Source: Grimontia sedimenti (lineage in GTDB: Bacteria > Pseudomonadota > Gammaproteobacteria > Enterobacterales > Vibrionaceae). Taken from it: 64,000 nucleotides of DNA. Below the pieces are notes generated by a model. The model made no database searches. It worked only from the letters and a program-made list of their open reading frames with translations, and was not told where the DNA came from. The DNA is taken from the NCBI RefSeq assembly GCF_011045095.1, contig NZ_JAALDL010000005.1, positions 183,502-247,501 of the forward strand. Reading direction: 5' to 3'. Shown piece after piece: positions 26,130 through 35,368 of the stretch (position 1 is its first letter; every line of letters begins with the position of its first letter). The position numbers and the translations under genes were made by a program.

Positions 26130-26188
26130 TTCCCCCAGGAGGGCGGGGTGTCGCTCATATAGGGGCTGGCGAGCTCCTTCTGACTCTT

Positions 26189-26213
26189 GCGGTGCTTCGG
26201 CACCGCTTTTTTT
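26189..26213 (+). terminator. terminator after ptsG
   Basis: GCGGTGC-ttcg-GCACCGC is followed by seven T, 60 bp after the ptsG stop codon. Confidence 0.9.
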
Positions 26214-26297
26214 GTTATTTCTCGCAATTTCAATGTTCACCACCGAAACGGAGTGGGATAATACTCGCCGCTTTGTTCTTTTCATTTTTGGTGTGGA

Positions 26298-27178
26298 ATG
26301 TTGTCTGAAAGACGCGCTTCTTTGATTTTGTTGTTTGCTACCGTGTTGGCCGCCTGGGGCTGGATTTTCTCAAAAGAGGCAATTCAAGGGCTCCCGCCGT
26401 TTGGTTTTGTTGGCCTTCGCTTTATTGCGGCCTCATTGTTTTTAGTTCCTTTCTGCCTAAAGGCATTCAAACGCTCAGAAAAGGCTGATCTCATCGCGCG
26501 GGTGGTGTAGGGAGCATCCTCTCTTGCGCTCTGCTCTCGTGGATTTATGCCATGTCTGTGAGTACCTCAATCGGTGAGGGTGCATTCATCATGAGTCTGT
26601 CCATGCTGTTTGTACCACCTATCGCGTGGTTGCTGTTTAAGCAGGCACCGCCGCACATCTTTTGGGTGTCGATGCCTATTGCGGTATGTGGACTGGCTCT
26701 GCTGTCACTCGGTGGTGTGGGTTGGCAGTTATCTGCAAGCCAAATCTGGTTCCTGCTGGCAGCACTTTGTCTGGCGATTCATTTCAATGCCAACAGCCGT
26801 TACGCCCAGCGTATCCCTGCGTTAGTACTGACCTGCGTGCAACTGTTTGTGACAGGTGTAGTGGCAACGATTGCCTCACTTCTCACGGAAACTTGGCCAG
26901 AACATGTGCCTTCAAATATCTGGGTGTGGTTTGGACTGAGTGTGCTTGTCGCGACCAGCTTTCGTTATCTGATGCAAACCTTGGGGCAGAAAGGCGCGAG
27001 TGCAGCAAATGCAGCAATTATTATGATTCTGGAACCTGTTTGGACGGTGATTCTGAGTGTGGTGTGGTATCACGAAGCCATGCCAGCCCACAAGATTGCG
27101 GGTTGTTCGCTGATTTTGGCATCCTTGCTGATTTATCGTGGGGCGCAGCCTATAAGGCGTTGGCTAAGGAGAGCCTGA
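26298..27178 (+). pseudogene. EamA/DMT transporter gene with 1-nt deletion
   Basis: The first 70 codons encode an EamA-type start (VLAAWGWIFSKEAIQGLPP, then LRFIAASLF) and stop at TAG 26508-26510. The second frame, open across 26501 to 27178, continues the same family without a gap: GSILSCALLSWIYAM, then IAWLLFKQAPP, and EPVWTVILSVVWYHE at the end. Reading GTG GTG T-A GGG as GTG GTG TTA GGG (one lost T at 26508) restores a single protein of about 293 aa with ten helices. As it stands the full transporter cannot be made. A sequencing error is possible. It lies downstream of ptsG but has its own gap and terminator before it. Confidence 0.8.
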
Positions 27179-27306
27179 TTTTGTTGAAAGGCAGAGTCAT
27201 GTTGTGCCTTTAGTCTCAAACATCATTCATTTGCCCCGATAGTCCCTCTGTACGATGTAAAGTATCCATTCAATGGATGAATCATAAAAAGGAGCTAGAA
27301 GGATCT

Positions 27307-27843
27307 ATGAAAAAGTTACTTGTTGTAGCAGCAGCGTTGGCGCTAAGTGCTTGTTCAACCATGCAACCACCACGATACGCCGTATCAGTGGACAATATTC
27401 AAAAACTTAAGCAGCTGGAAATGGTAGAAGGCGAGTTTGTCTCATTAAACCAAACAGCAGGATTCTCCGCTAACTGCCGCTTAATGGGGCCAATTGAGCC
27501 TGCGGATGGCTTGTCCATTCCTGAGTTCATTACGAAAGCATTCAATGATGAACTTAAAATGGCTGAGCGATTCTCTTCAGATGGTGTAGATATCACAGGC
27601 GAAATTACCAAAATCGAGTTTTCGTCGATTACTGGATTAACGAACGGTTACTGGGATATTGGTTTGTCTTTGAAGTCATCTAATGGCAAATCGTTAGATG
27701 TCAGCAATAAGTACGTCTTCAAGAGCGGCTTTGATGCGATTACGGCCTGTAATGCGACAGCTGATGCACTTTCACCCGCAGTTCAGGATCTGATTAAGGC
27801 CACCATCCATAAACCGGAGTTTGCAGCGTTGATGACGCAATAA
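27307..27843 (+). CDS. small lipoprotein of unknown function
   Basis: A 178-aa lipoprotein: signal peptide with lipobox LSAC, lipidated Cys16, then a soluble beta-rich domain with two further Cys (C56-region NCRL and C-terminal ITACNATADAL) that could form a disulfide. The pattern DGVDITGEITKIEFSS then YWDIGLSLKSSNGKS resembles small outer-membrane lipoproteins seen widely in gammaproteobacteria. I cannot assign a named family. The ATG at 27307 has AAGGA; an upstream in-frame ATG (27277) would bury the signal peptide. It is monocistronic and ends at a strong terminator. Confidence 0.85.
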   Translation: MKKLLVVAAALALSACSTMQPPRYAVSVDNIQKLKQLEMVEGEFVSLNQTAGFSANCRLMGPIEPADGLSIPEFITKAFNDELKMAERFSSDGVDITGEITKIEFSSITGLTNGYWDIGLSLKSSNGKSLDVSNKYVFKSGFDAITACNATADALSPAVQDLIKATIHKPEFAALMTQ

Positions 27844-27872
27844 GAAGCAAAATCTCTATCGGGTTTAATATG

Positions 27873-27905
27873 GAAAGCGGCTATTTAAGCCGCTTTCTTT
27901 TTTAA
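27873..27905. terminator. bidirectional terminator, lipoprotein / GT39
   Basis: GAAAGCGGCT-attta-AGCCGCTTTC is a 10-bp stem followed by a T tract, shared by the convergent lipoprotein gene and the GT39 gene. Confidence 0.9.
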
Positions 27906-29332
27906 CTTTTATCCGGCGTGCAGTAAATCAACACCCGCTTTTCACTGTTTCCGCGCTTTTCGCAGTTATCGAAGACATTCGCTTCTTTGGTGGAGTGAAC
28001 AATAAACGCGGGTTGGTTTAACCCTTCAATGGTAGCGTCGAGTTCACCCGGCGCCTTGCGCGCTTTTCCATCCGAATAATACTGAGCAGAAAAAGGTCTG
28101 TGGCCGACGTAATACAGGTCTGAAAAATGCGCTTCAGGCTGCTTTTGCCAAAGCGACATCAGTGAATTCTCACCAGTTTTTCCAGTGATGCCGAGTGATA
28201 TTGCTGTGGCTGCTCCCATGACGAGTGCTGGCGTGATAAAGCCTGTTAGATAGACCTTCGACGTCAGCGGCTTTTCGCTCTGATAGGCTGCAATAAGGAG
28301 TGCAAAGGCAGGAATTCCCGGCATGACATAGCTTGAAAGTATGTTCCCCGCGAAAGTGAACAGTAGCAATGGGGCGAGCATCCAGCACCACAGAAACTGG
28401 ATATAGTTGTTTGAGATACTTTCCGAGCCAGCGCGGAAGCGACGGAAAAGCTGGTAGAAGAAAACGGGTGTCCACGGAAGCGCTGCAAGAATGGCGAACA
28501 GCCAGATAGTGCCACGAGCTTCGTTGTGGGCAGTGCCGTAGAGATCGCCTTCCCAACCGGAAACCACGAACCGCATAAAATGCTCGCCAATCAGGAAGTA
28601 ATTCAAAAAGCCCGGCGTTTGCCACTCGGCAATCAGGTACCAAGGCAGCGCAATGGCTAACATCAGCAGGAGTCCGCTTTTCCAAGGTAGCACTCGAAAT
28701 GGTTGCAGCCAGCGACCGCCAATGCATATCCAAAGCCCCAGACTGATACCAACCAATACCAGCGTCAGCGGACCTTTTGCCAGTAAGCCAATGGCCAAAC
28801 CAACGAAGAACAGGTAACCGGCAGTTTTGGATTGACGTTCCAGCGCTAGCCAATAACTGGCCATGCTGATGGTAATACCTAACGTTAAGGCCGTGTCTGT
28901 CATTACAGCGCCAGAAATGACGATGAATAGTGCACAGCTCGCCAAAACAGCGGCCGCCAGCGCAGCTTCAGAGCGAGGTTTTCCCGCGTTTACGGCGAAA
29001 AGGTAAACCAGCCCAATGATCCCCATACCGACTAAGAAATGAGGGAGTCTCACTGCAAATTCGTTGTTGCCAAAAAGGGCAATGCCGCCTGCACTCAGCC
29101 ATGTGAATAGTGGCGGCTTACCCCAAAAAGGCACGTCATAGTCGAACATCGGGGTCACCCAGTTTTGGGTTTCGAACATGATGCGCGCCATTTCACCATA
29201 TCTTGCTTCTGTGGTGTCCATCAGAGGATACATAGCGAGGGAAGCTAAACGGACAATCAAAGAAACAGCGATCACCGCGGTCGCCAATTGCCAAAGGCTC
29301 AAAGATGAAAGTTTGTTGAAGAGGGTTTTCAT
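27902..29332 (-). CDS. GT39/ArnT-like lipid-linked sugar transferase
   Basis: A 476-aa polytopic membrane protein of the PMT/ArnT (GT39, GT-C fold) family. These enzymes use a polyprenyl-phosphate sugar and transfer it in the periplasm to lipid A or another acceptor. The family start is clear: after TM1, DTTEARYGEMARIMFET holds the catalytic acidic residue, followed by WVTPMFDYDVPFWGKPPLFTW. About eleven TM helices follow and a short periplasmic tail. It is shorter than E. coli ArnT (550 aa). Its start overlaps the upstream GT2 gene by 4 nt, so the two act together. No arnABD genes are present, so the sugar is probably not aminoarabinose. Confidence 0.9.
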   Translation of the reverse strand: MKTLFNKLSSLSLWQLATAVIAVSLIVRLASLAMYPLMDTTEARYGEMARIMFETQNWVTPMFDYDVPFWGKPPLFTWLSAGGIALFGNNEFAVRLPHFLVGMGIIGLVYLFAVNAGKPRSEAALAAAVLASCALFIVISGAVMTDTALTLGITISMASYWLALERQSKTAGYLFFVGLAIGLLAKGPLTLVLVGISLGLWICIGGRWLQPFRVLPWKSGLLLMLAIALPWYLIAEWQTPGFLNYFLIGEHFMRFVVSGWEGDLYGTAHNEARGTIWLFAILAALPWTPVFFYQLFRRFRAGSESISNNYIQFLWCWMLAPLLLFTFAGNILSSYVMPGIPAFALLIAAYQSEKPLTSKVYLTGFITPALVMGAATAISLGITGKTGENSLMSLWQKQPEAHFSDLYYVGHRPFSAQYYSDGKARKAPGELDATIEGLNQPAFIVHSTKEANVFDNCEKRGNSEKRVLIYCTPDKS

Positions 29333-30342
29333 TGTGTTTTCTCAGTAACAGCTTTTGATGGATGTGTTGCGGGTGCGGTGAAATGGGTATCAACCAAATA
29401 CAGGGGGCGCTGTTTGGATTCGATAAACAACCGGCCGATGTATTCACCCATCAGACCTATGGAGAGCAGTTGAATGCTGCCAAGAATGAGCACGACTAAG
29501 ATCATGCTTGGATACCCCGCCACAGGGTCACCCCAGATCATGGTTTTCAGGAAAACCACAGCCGCCATGGCCGCTGCACCAAAGGCAGTGGCAACGCCTG
29601 CAAAAGTCGCAAGACGCAAAGGTTTGGTGCTGAAAGACGTAATGCCTTCCACGGCGAGGTTAATCAGCTTGGAGGTATTCCATTTGGTTTGGCCGGCAAG
29701 ACGCGGGTCGCGGTCAAACTGCAACACGGTGCGACGGAAACCCGGCCAGGCAAAAAGCCCTTTCATAAAGCGGGTACGCTCTGGCAGATCGTTGATGGTG
29801 TCGACGACACGGCGATCCAGTAGTCTGAAATCACCGACGTTTTCTGGAATTGGCACATCACAAAGGCGGTTCAGCACCTTATAGAAGATGGCAGCGGTGT
29901 AACGCTTAAATGCGCTTTCTCCCAACCTTTCACGGCGCTGCATATCGACAACGTCATAACCTTGTCGCCATTGTTCGATCATGTCTGGAATGAGCTCTGG
30001 TGGGTCTTGTAAATCAGCATCCAGGAGCACAACGGCTTCACCCGCTGTGGCTTTGATGCCGGCAGACATCGCCGCTTCTTTACCAAAATTGCGGCTGAGG
30101 CGGATCAGGCTGATGTCGTGCAATTCAGATGACAGTTCCGACAGCATTTGCGCGCTGTCATCACTGCTTCCGTCATCGATGTAAATGATTTCGCAGTGAG
30201 CACCTAGATTATCGAGGGTGGCAACTACGCGGTCATGGCATGCCTGAATCACCGATTCTTCGTTGTAAAACGGGATCACGACTGAAATGAGTGGTGTTAT
30301 CCGTTTGTCCGAAGCCGGTGAAATGTAGTGAATTACTGTCAT
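29329..30342 (-). CDS. GT2 polyprenyl-phosphate glycosyltransferase (ArnC/GtrB-like)
   Basis: A 337-aa enzyme that loads a sugar from a nucleotide donor onto undecaprenyl phosphate at the cytoplasmic face. Motifs are SVVIPFYNEE, IIYIDDGSSDDS, VVLLDADLQDPPELI with the catalytic DAD, and a C-terminal pair of TM helices (about 235-255 and 270-295), then MGEYIGRL as in GtrB/ArnC. A GTG at 30351 is in frame, but AAGGAG is spaced correctly for the ATG at 30342. It is translationally coupled to the GT39 gene and divergent from a two-component system, a plausible regulator. Confidence 0.93.
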   Translation of the reverse strand: MTVIHYISPASDKRITPLISVVIPFYNEESVIQACHDRVVATLDNLGAHCEIIYIDDGSSDDSAQMLSELSSELHDISLIRLSRNFGKEAAMSAGIKATAGEAVVLLDADLQDPPELIPDMIEQWRQGYDVVDMQRRERLGESAFKRYTAAIFYKVLNRLCDVPIPENVGDFRLLDRRVVDTINDLPERTRFMKGLFAWPGFRRTVLQFDRDPRLAGQTKWNTSKLINLAVEGITSFSTKPLRLATFAGVATAFGAAAMAAVVFLKTMIWGDPVAGYPSMILVVLILGSIQLLSIGLMGEYIGRLFIESKQRPLYLVDTHFTAPATHPSKAVTEKTQ

Positions 30343-30353
30343 CGTCGTCACTC

Positions 30354-30373
30354 CTTGCTATGTTGAAAGCAAG
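30354..30373. promoter_or_regulatory. dyad in the divergent GT2 / regulator promoter region
   Basis: CTTGCT-N8-AGCAAG is a 6-bp dyad just upstream of the GT2 start in a 124-bp region shared by the divergent glycosyltransferase operon and the response regulator gene. It may be a regulator site; the overlap with the GT2 ribosome site would suit repression. Confidence 0.3.
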
Positions 30374-30466
30374 GTAACGGCGAGCCGTGAAAAAAGCGTT
30401 ATCGACTTTTTTTCTACATTTTTTATGTGAGAATGACGGTGTAAATCAGCGACATGATGGTGAAGA

Positions 30467-31153
30467 ATGAAAATTTTACTCGTTGAAGATCATGCAGATA
30501 TTGCGGGTGTGATTTTTGATTACTTTGAGATTCTGGGTCATACCATGGATCACGCTTTGACAGGCTCCCAGGGATTGTCGCTGAGTTGTGATCAGCATTA
30601 CGACATCATCATCCTTGATGTGATGTTGCCAAAAATGGATGGCATGACGGTATGCAAAAAGCTGCGAGAAGCGGGCGTTGATACACCGGTCTTGATGCTT
30701 ACCGCCATGGGTGAGAACGATGATATTGTGTCTGGCTTCGATCATGGGGCGGACGACTATTTAGTGAAGCCCTTTGACTTAAAAGTCCTCGAAGCCCGTG
30801 TGAATGCTCTGCATCGTCGGCATTCCGGGGACGTATCCGCCAAACGCTTAACCTTTGATGAACTGTCACTGGATTTGTCTTCCTTCACCGCAAGTCGTCG
30901 TGGCTGCCAATTCGTGCTTAACCCTTCGATGTTCACCTTATTGCGTCTTTTGATGAGCCGTGCCCCCAAAGTGGTGACTAAAGAAGAACTCATTACTGCG
31001 CTTTGGGGCGATGACGAACCGGAAGGAAATGTGCTTCGTAGCCATGTCTACCAGCTGCGTAACCTTATCGACAAACCGTTCGAATTTGGCTACATCCGCA
31101 CCGTGCCGAAAGTGGGATACCAGATGGTGAAAAGTGAAGAGGATGCAGCGTGA
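30467..31153 (+). CDS. OmpR-family response regulator
   Basis: A 228-aa regulator with receiver domain: acidic E7-D8, phospho-acceptor D51 in IILDVMLPKMDGM, T79 and K101 followed by the usual PF. The winged-helix domain (about 125-225) ends IRTVPKVGYQM. It lacks the unusual Thr of the regulator at 23717. It ends with GTGA overlap into the histidine kinase, so the pair is co-translated. It faces the GT2/GT39 operon across a 124-bp gap, which suggests that it controls envelope glycan modification, as PmrA does for arn genes (inference). Confidence 0.95.
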   Translation: MKILLVEDHADIAGVIFDYFEILGHTMDHALTGSQGLSLSCDQHYDIIILDVMLPKMDGMTVCKKLREAGVDTPVLMLTAMGENDDIVSGFDHGADDYLVKPFDLKVLEARVNALHRRHSGDVSAKRLTFDELSLDLSSFTASRRGCQFVLNPSMFTLLRLLMSRAPKVVTKEELITALWGDDEPEGNVLRSHVYQLRNLIDKPFEFGYIRTVPKVGYQMVKSEEDAA

Positions 31154-32409
31154 GCAAGATTAAATCAGCCAAGCAACTTACTTTCACCTATTTCTCCGTT
31201 GTCGCTTTTGCCATTATCACTATCCACTTCACTGTCTTTGAAACCACGGTCGAGAATCTCGAGCACTTTACCGCTCAATACCGAATGGAGCAGATAGCGC
31301 AGGGCTTATCTCCCGACATGCTCGACTCCGACACCGTGCCACTCAATGCATTTACCACCGCTTATGTTGGATTCGATAACGTTCCGGAGAGTTTAACGGT
31401 TACGCCCGATTTGCCGCTGAATGTAGCAACCGAAATCTACAAACGTGGCTTAGCGCAAGCAACGGATTTCTTCATCATGAAGGTCAACATAGAGCATCAA
31501 GGTATTTGGAAAGATGTGTACATCGTCAATTCAGACCCTATCTTTGAGCTCAGTGAAGATAAGGCGATGAAGTCGCAAACGAATCAGTTGCTGCTTTCTT
31601 TTGGGTTGCTCATCCTGAGCTTGCTGGTGGTCCTCAGGATCTCTGAACGCCTGACTTCGCCGTTATCTTCGCTGGTGCAGCAGCTTCGCGATAAAACCAA
31701 AGGGGATGTGTCACCCTTGTCCTTGCCTGAGACCGGGAAAACGGTGGAACTGGTAACACTAACGGACAGCATCAACACTTATCAGTCGCAGATCGCTGAA
31801 ATGCTGGAACGCGAGCGGGCTTTTAACCGATTCGCAAGCCATGAATTGCGAACTCCTTTAATGGTGATGCAAGGTAGCCTGACATTACTTGAGCATTCCA
31901 ACGATCCCGATTTTGTTGCCAAACAGCGGGTTCGTATGTTGAACGCTGTTGAGGCCATGCAGGAATATGTCGAGACGCTGCTTTCGTTGACGCGGGACAG
32001 TCACGATGAGGTGGAGCCATGGGAGCTCACCAAAGCCGAAATTGAAAAGTTGGCTGAACACTTCACGACCTTGCTGGAAGGAAACAAAGTGACTGTTGAG
32101 GTTGTAGAAGAAAAAGCGCCGACGCTGACGGTGTCACGTAAGCTGGTCGGCATCCTCATCGGCAACCTGATAAAAAATGCCTTCACATACACCACTGAAG
32201 GGAAAGTCACCATTACGCTGACGGAAGACAGTGTTCAGGTGACAGATAGTGGGATTGGCCTGCAAAGTTCTGGTCAGGTGCCAAAAGGCTATGGTCTTGG
32301 GCTTGTGATTGCCAACGAAATTGCCCGCATACATCACTGGCAAATTTCGTTGGATGACAATGAAATGGGTGGCTGCACAGCGCAAGTTATCGGGCTTTCT
32401 CGAGCATAA
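31150..32409 (+). CDS. sensor histidine kinase
   Basis: A 419-aa inner-membrane kinase with TM1 (about 10-30), a periplasmic domain of about 115 residues, TM2 (147-163), a short juxtamembrane linker, and HisKA with RFASHELRTPLMVM (phospho-His231). The HATPase carries LIKNAFTYT (N box), VTDSGIGL (G1) and GYGLGLVIANEI (G2). It starts with GTG at 31150, overlapping the regulator stop. The periplasmic sensor part has no named domain. It is convergent with an EamA gene only 12 bp away. Partner of the response regulator just upstream. Confidence 0.93.
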   Translation: MSKIKSAKQLTFTYFSVVAFAIITIHFTVFETTVENLEHFTAQYRMEQIAQGLSPDMLDSDTVPLNAFTTAYVGFDNVPESLTVTPDLPLNVATEIYKRGLAQATDFFIMKVNIEHQGIWKDVYIVNSDPIFELSEDKAMKSQTNQLLLSFGLLILSLLVVLRISERLTSPLSSLVQQLRDKTKGDVSPLSLPETGKTVELVTLTDSINTYQSQIAEMLERERAFNRFASHELRTPLMVMQGSLTLLEHSNDPDFVAKQRVRMLNAVEAMQEYVETLLSLTRDSHDEVEPWELTKAEIEKLAEHFTTLLEGNKVTVEVVEEKAPTLTVSRKLVGILIGNLIKNAFTYTTEGKVTITLTEDSVQVTDSGIGLQSSGQVPKGYGLGLVIANEIARIHHWQISLDDNEMGGCTAQVIGLSRA

Positions 32410-32421
32410 ATTTATGTTCGA

Positions 32422-33363
32422 TTAGATTGCCTCAGGAAATGGCAATTCAGTGGGTTTCCTTTCCGTCGCCTGCAACACTAGGCAAACCATGATAAGTGCC
32501 ATGCCCACCCAGCCAATAGGCGCGATGACCTCACCGACGATCAACACCGCGAAACAGGCTGCTACGACAGGTTCAAACAGCGTCAACAAGGTGGCTTTGC
32601 TAGCGTCAACGTGACGCAGTCCAAATCCGAAAGCGAGGTAGCCAACAAACATGGGGACCAACGCCATATAGAGTGAGACGCTGGTATTGTTCCAACTAGA
32701 GAAAAGGTTATCGCCAGTGAAGAGCAAGGTCGGCAGTAGCAGTAATGCACCCAAGCCAAAAATCGCCGCCATGGCTGAATCAGATTTCACACCAGTATCA
32801 ATCAACTGCTTTGCCACCCAAGCGTAAGTAGCGTAGGAAAGACCTGCTACTAGGCCCAACAATACACCGAACAATTTTTGGCTGTTATCAGAAGCAACGG
32901 CAGCGTGACCGGATTCCGCAAACGTCAGCATGACGATACCGACAGTACCAAGTAAAAAGCTCATCACCCAGCGGGAACTTACTATATTGGCTTTGCCGAA
33001 AAGACGATTGATGACGACCGTCATAAAAGGGGCGCTGGCAATCGACACCACAGTACCCACGGCAACACCGGCCATGCGCATAGAAGAGTAAAAGGCGAGG
33101 GGATATACCGCGAGTGCGACAACCCCAATGAACAAAGAGGCACGAGACTGGAGAATCCGAGACCAATCGGCTTGAAGTGGCTTTCTTGCCATGAATGCAA
33201 GTAATAACCCACTTACTCCCATAGAAAAAGCACCAATACCCAAGGGGCTGATGTCTGGCGCGAAAGCCGCTGCGGTCCCGGTTGTCCCCCAGAGGATCGA
33301 GGAAAACAGAATGGCCAAACTGCCGTGAAGCGCGCTGTCTATATTTGGGAGGAAGCCTTTCAT
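32422..33363 (-). CDS. EamA/DMT-family transporter
   Basis: A 313-aa protein with ten predicted TM helices in two EamA repeats. The first repeat has SILWGTTGTAAAFAP, and the second has the family ending TLLTLFEPVVAACFAVLIVGEVIAP, the EP motif of helix 9. Members export or import amino acids, nucleosides or other small metabolites. It lies 103 bp downstream of an AraC regulator on the same strand, which may control it. The substrate is unknown. Unlike the related gene at 26298, it is intact. Confidence 0.9.
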   Translation of the reverse strand: MKGFLPNIDSALHGSLAILFSSILWGTTGTAAAFAPDISPLGIGAFSMGVSGLLLAFMARKPLQADWSRILQSRASLFIGVVALAVYPLAFYSSMRMAGVAVGTVVSIASAPFMTVVINRLFGKANIVSSRWVMSFLLGTVGIVMLTFAESGHAAVASDNSQKLFGVLLGLVAGLSYATYAWVAKQLIDTGVKSDSAMAAIFGLGALLLLPTLLFTGDNLFSSWNNTSVSLYMALVPMFVGYLAFGFGLRHVDASKATLLTLFEPVVAACFAVLIVGEVIAPIGWVGMALIMVCLVLQATERKPTELPFPEAI

Positions 33364-33466
33364 TTTTCAATCATCCAATGCTATTTGTTCGAATGAAAAC
33401 AAGGATAGTGTTGGTTTGGCTGATTAACTTTGCTGAAAGGACGTTTCTTGCCGCTAAAAGGGCGCT

Positions 33467-34183
33467 TTATTCCCTGTTGCCCGCGAAGACTCTGGGTGAC
33501 ATGCCGAAGTGCGCGGAAAAGCGGCGGCTGAATGCAGAAAGATCCCCATAGCCGACCTTCTCAGCGACCAATTGTACGGGCAAGTCTGTATGTGTCAGCA
33601 AGGCTTTGGCTTTTTCCATGCGTTGTAAGGTGATGTATTGAAAAGCGCTCATGCCTAACATCTCCTTGAATCGCTTTTTAAATTGGGTGGAGCTCAAGCA
33701 GGCAATCTCAGCCAGGGATTCTATCGAAAGCTCGGCATCCAAATGCTCGACAATGTGTGATTGGACAGCGCGGATTCGGGGATCCGGCACTTCGTTGTTT
33801 TCCTGTTGCGCGAGTAAGCGAGAGAAAACATCAAATACAGCGCCTTCCAGCAAATCATCCACCTCATGCTCCAACTGTTTTTCTACGAAATAGAGGTAGC
33901 TCAATAAGGGGGCGCTGATGGAAAACACCGCGAAGTCAGGTGCCGTGATGTTTTTCGGCAGATCAGTCATGTCCGCCACGATAAACCGGGCGGCTTCATT
34001 GGCGCGGAAGTGATGAAAAGTGCCAGCTTGAATCACCACGCATTCGCCAACGCTAACCCCACCGGAATAGTTATCAAGCTCAATTTGGATCGTGCCCTGA
34101 AGAGGCAGTACAAGTTGATGATAGTCATGTGCGTGGCCTTGCCGCTGGCGGGTATAGGCGCGAATGCTGAGGCTGTTTTCCAT
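33467..34183 (-). CDS. AraC-family transcriptional regulator
   Basis: A 238-aa regulator. The N-terminal half is a cupin-like sensor (HDYHQLVLPLQGTIQIE, GECVVIQAGTFHHF). The C-terminal half is the AraC double helix-turn-helix (about 140-238) with SIESLAEIACLSSTQFKKRFK and the closing VGYGDLSAFSRRFSAHFGMSP. I choose the ATG at 34183 because GGA is near it and the cupin begins shortly after; the frame opens 22 codons further upstream (34249). It precedes the EamA transporter gene on the same strand, a common regulator-exporter pairing. Confidence 0.9.
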   Translation of the reverse strand: MENSLSIRAYTRQRQGHAHDYHQLVLPLQGTIQIELDNYSGGVSVGECVVIQAGTFHHFRANEAARFIVADMTDLPKNITAPDFAVFSISAPLLSYLYFVEKQLEHEVDDLLEGAVFDVFSRLLAQQENNEVPDPRIRAVQSHIVEHLDAELSIESLAEIACLSSTQFKKRFKEMLGMSAFQYITLQRMEKAKALLTHTDLPVQLVAEKVGYGDLSAFSRRFSAHFGMSPRVFAGNRE

Positions 34184-34301
34184 GAATTCCGTATCATCCT
34201 TGAACGTGAAAAGTACGTTGCTATGACCCCGACAGTAAGACAAAAACAAATACGCCGCAAACCATCCTTTCGAAATTCCAAAAGGGGACGTAAAACAAAC
34301 A

Positions 34302-34321
34302 AGGCGGCCAGAGCCGCCTTA
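34302..34321 (-). terminator. terminator after second Cys-rich RTX gene
   Basis: AAGGCGG-ccagag-CCGCCTT lies 21 bp after the RTX stop codon on the minus strand, followed by TTGTTTGTTTT. Confidence 0.75.
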
Positions 34322-34342
34322 ATGGTGAGTTAAACGAAGGGC

Positions 34343-35368
34343 TTAAATAAGCTCGCAACCCGTGACGAAGTCGATACAGTTTGCGTCGAAACAACCCCAC
34401 ACGTTGTTTACCTGGACGGAAGTGCCATCACAGAAGTCCAATGTAATACAACCCCAAGACTTGGTGATGTTGATCTGATGGATGGATGTTGCCAGAGAGT
34501 CATCTATCTGGATTTTGTCGTCCCAGCAGTTGAAGTCGGTGATCTTATCGTGACCATCATGAGCATCAAAATAGAAGGTATCTTTGCCGAGGTTTCCGGT
34601 CAAAATGTCATTGCCCTGACCACCTGCAATCAGATCATTACCCCAACCACCATCGAGTTTGTCGTTACCGCAGCCACCGTCAAGGGTGTCATTGCCACAG
34701 TCGCCGTCCAGTTTATCGTCACCGTTTCCACCAACCAGTTTATCGTGTCCCCAGCCGCCATTCAGGTAGTCGTTGTGGTCGCCACCGTGCAGATAGTCGT
34801 TATCACAACCACCGAACAGTTGGTCGCATCCTGCGCCACCGAATAACTGATCATCGCCATAGTAACCGACCAACTTGTCATTACCGTTGCCGCCTTTCAT
34901 GACATCATTGCCGCAACCACCATCAAGATAGTCATGACCGTCGCCACCGAAGAGAGTATCGTGTCCATCGCCCCCCCAAAGTTTATCGTCGCCACAACCA
35001 CCCTGGAGGAAATCGTTACCCCATTCGCCCTTTAAGGTGTCATTACCATTTCCGCCATAAAGCGCGTCGTCATCACAACCTCCGTAAATCAGGTCGTGTC
35101 CATCGCCACCCTGAATGGTGTCGCAACCATTGCCGCCCTCGAGTTTGTCGTCACCGCAACCGCCTTCAATCCAGTCGTTACCATTACCACCTTTGATGTG
35201 ATCACTACTGTTGCTACCAATGATTTTGTCATGACCGTCACCACCGTCGATAAGACATTCATTCCCATAAGCAACGATGTAGTCATTGCCGCCCTTGCCG
35301 TAAATCCAGTCCACGTTGCAATTGCTGATGATGGTGTCAGCACAGGTAGATCCATATATGGCTGTCAT
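34343..35368 (-). CDS. RTX calcium-binding repeat protein, Cys-rich paralog
   Basis: A 341-aa protein of exactly the same length and layout as the one at 1373-2398: a GGxGxDxUx array over about residues 22-265, then a cap with FYFDAHDGHDKITDF and IQIDDSLATSIHQINI. It has 18 Cys. About ten sit within repeats, most as GGCGDD/GGCGND and spaced by multiples of nine residues so that they should stack along one face of the beta-roll. Six are in the last 55 residues. There is no signal peptide. GAGGGATAT precedes the ATG. It is a single gene with its own terminator, and the role is unknown. Confidence 0.9.
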   Translation of the reverse strand: MTAIYGSTCADTIISNCNVDWIYGKGGNDYIVAYGNECLIDGGDGHDKIIGSNSSDHIKGGNGNDWIEGGCGDDKLEGGNGCDTIQGGDGHDLIYGGCDDDALYGGNGNDTLKGEWGNDFLQGGCGDDKLWGGDGHDTLFGGDGHDYLDGGCGNDVMKGGNGNDKLVGYYGDDQLFGGAGCDQLFGGCDNDYLHGGDHNDYLNGGWGHDKLVGGNGDDKLDGDCGNDTLDGGCGNDKLDGGWGNDLIAGGQGNDILTGNLGKDTFYFDAHDGHDKITDFNCWDDKIQIDDSLATSIHQINITKSWGCITLDFCDGTSVQVNNVWGCFDANCIDFVTGCELI

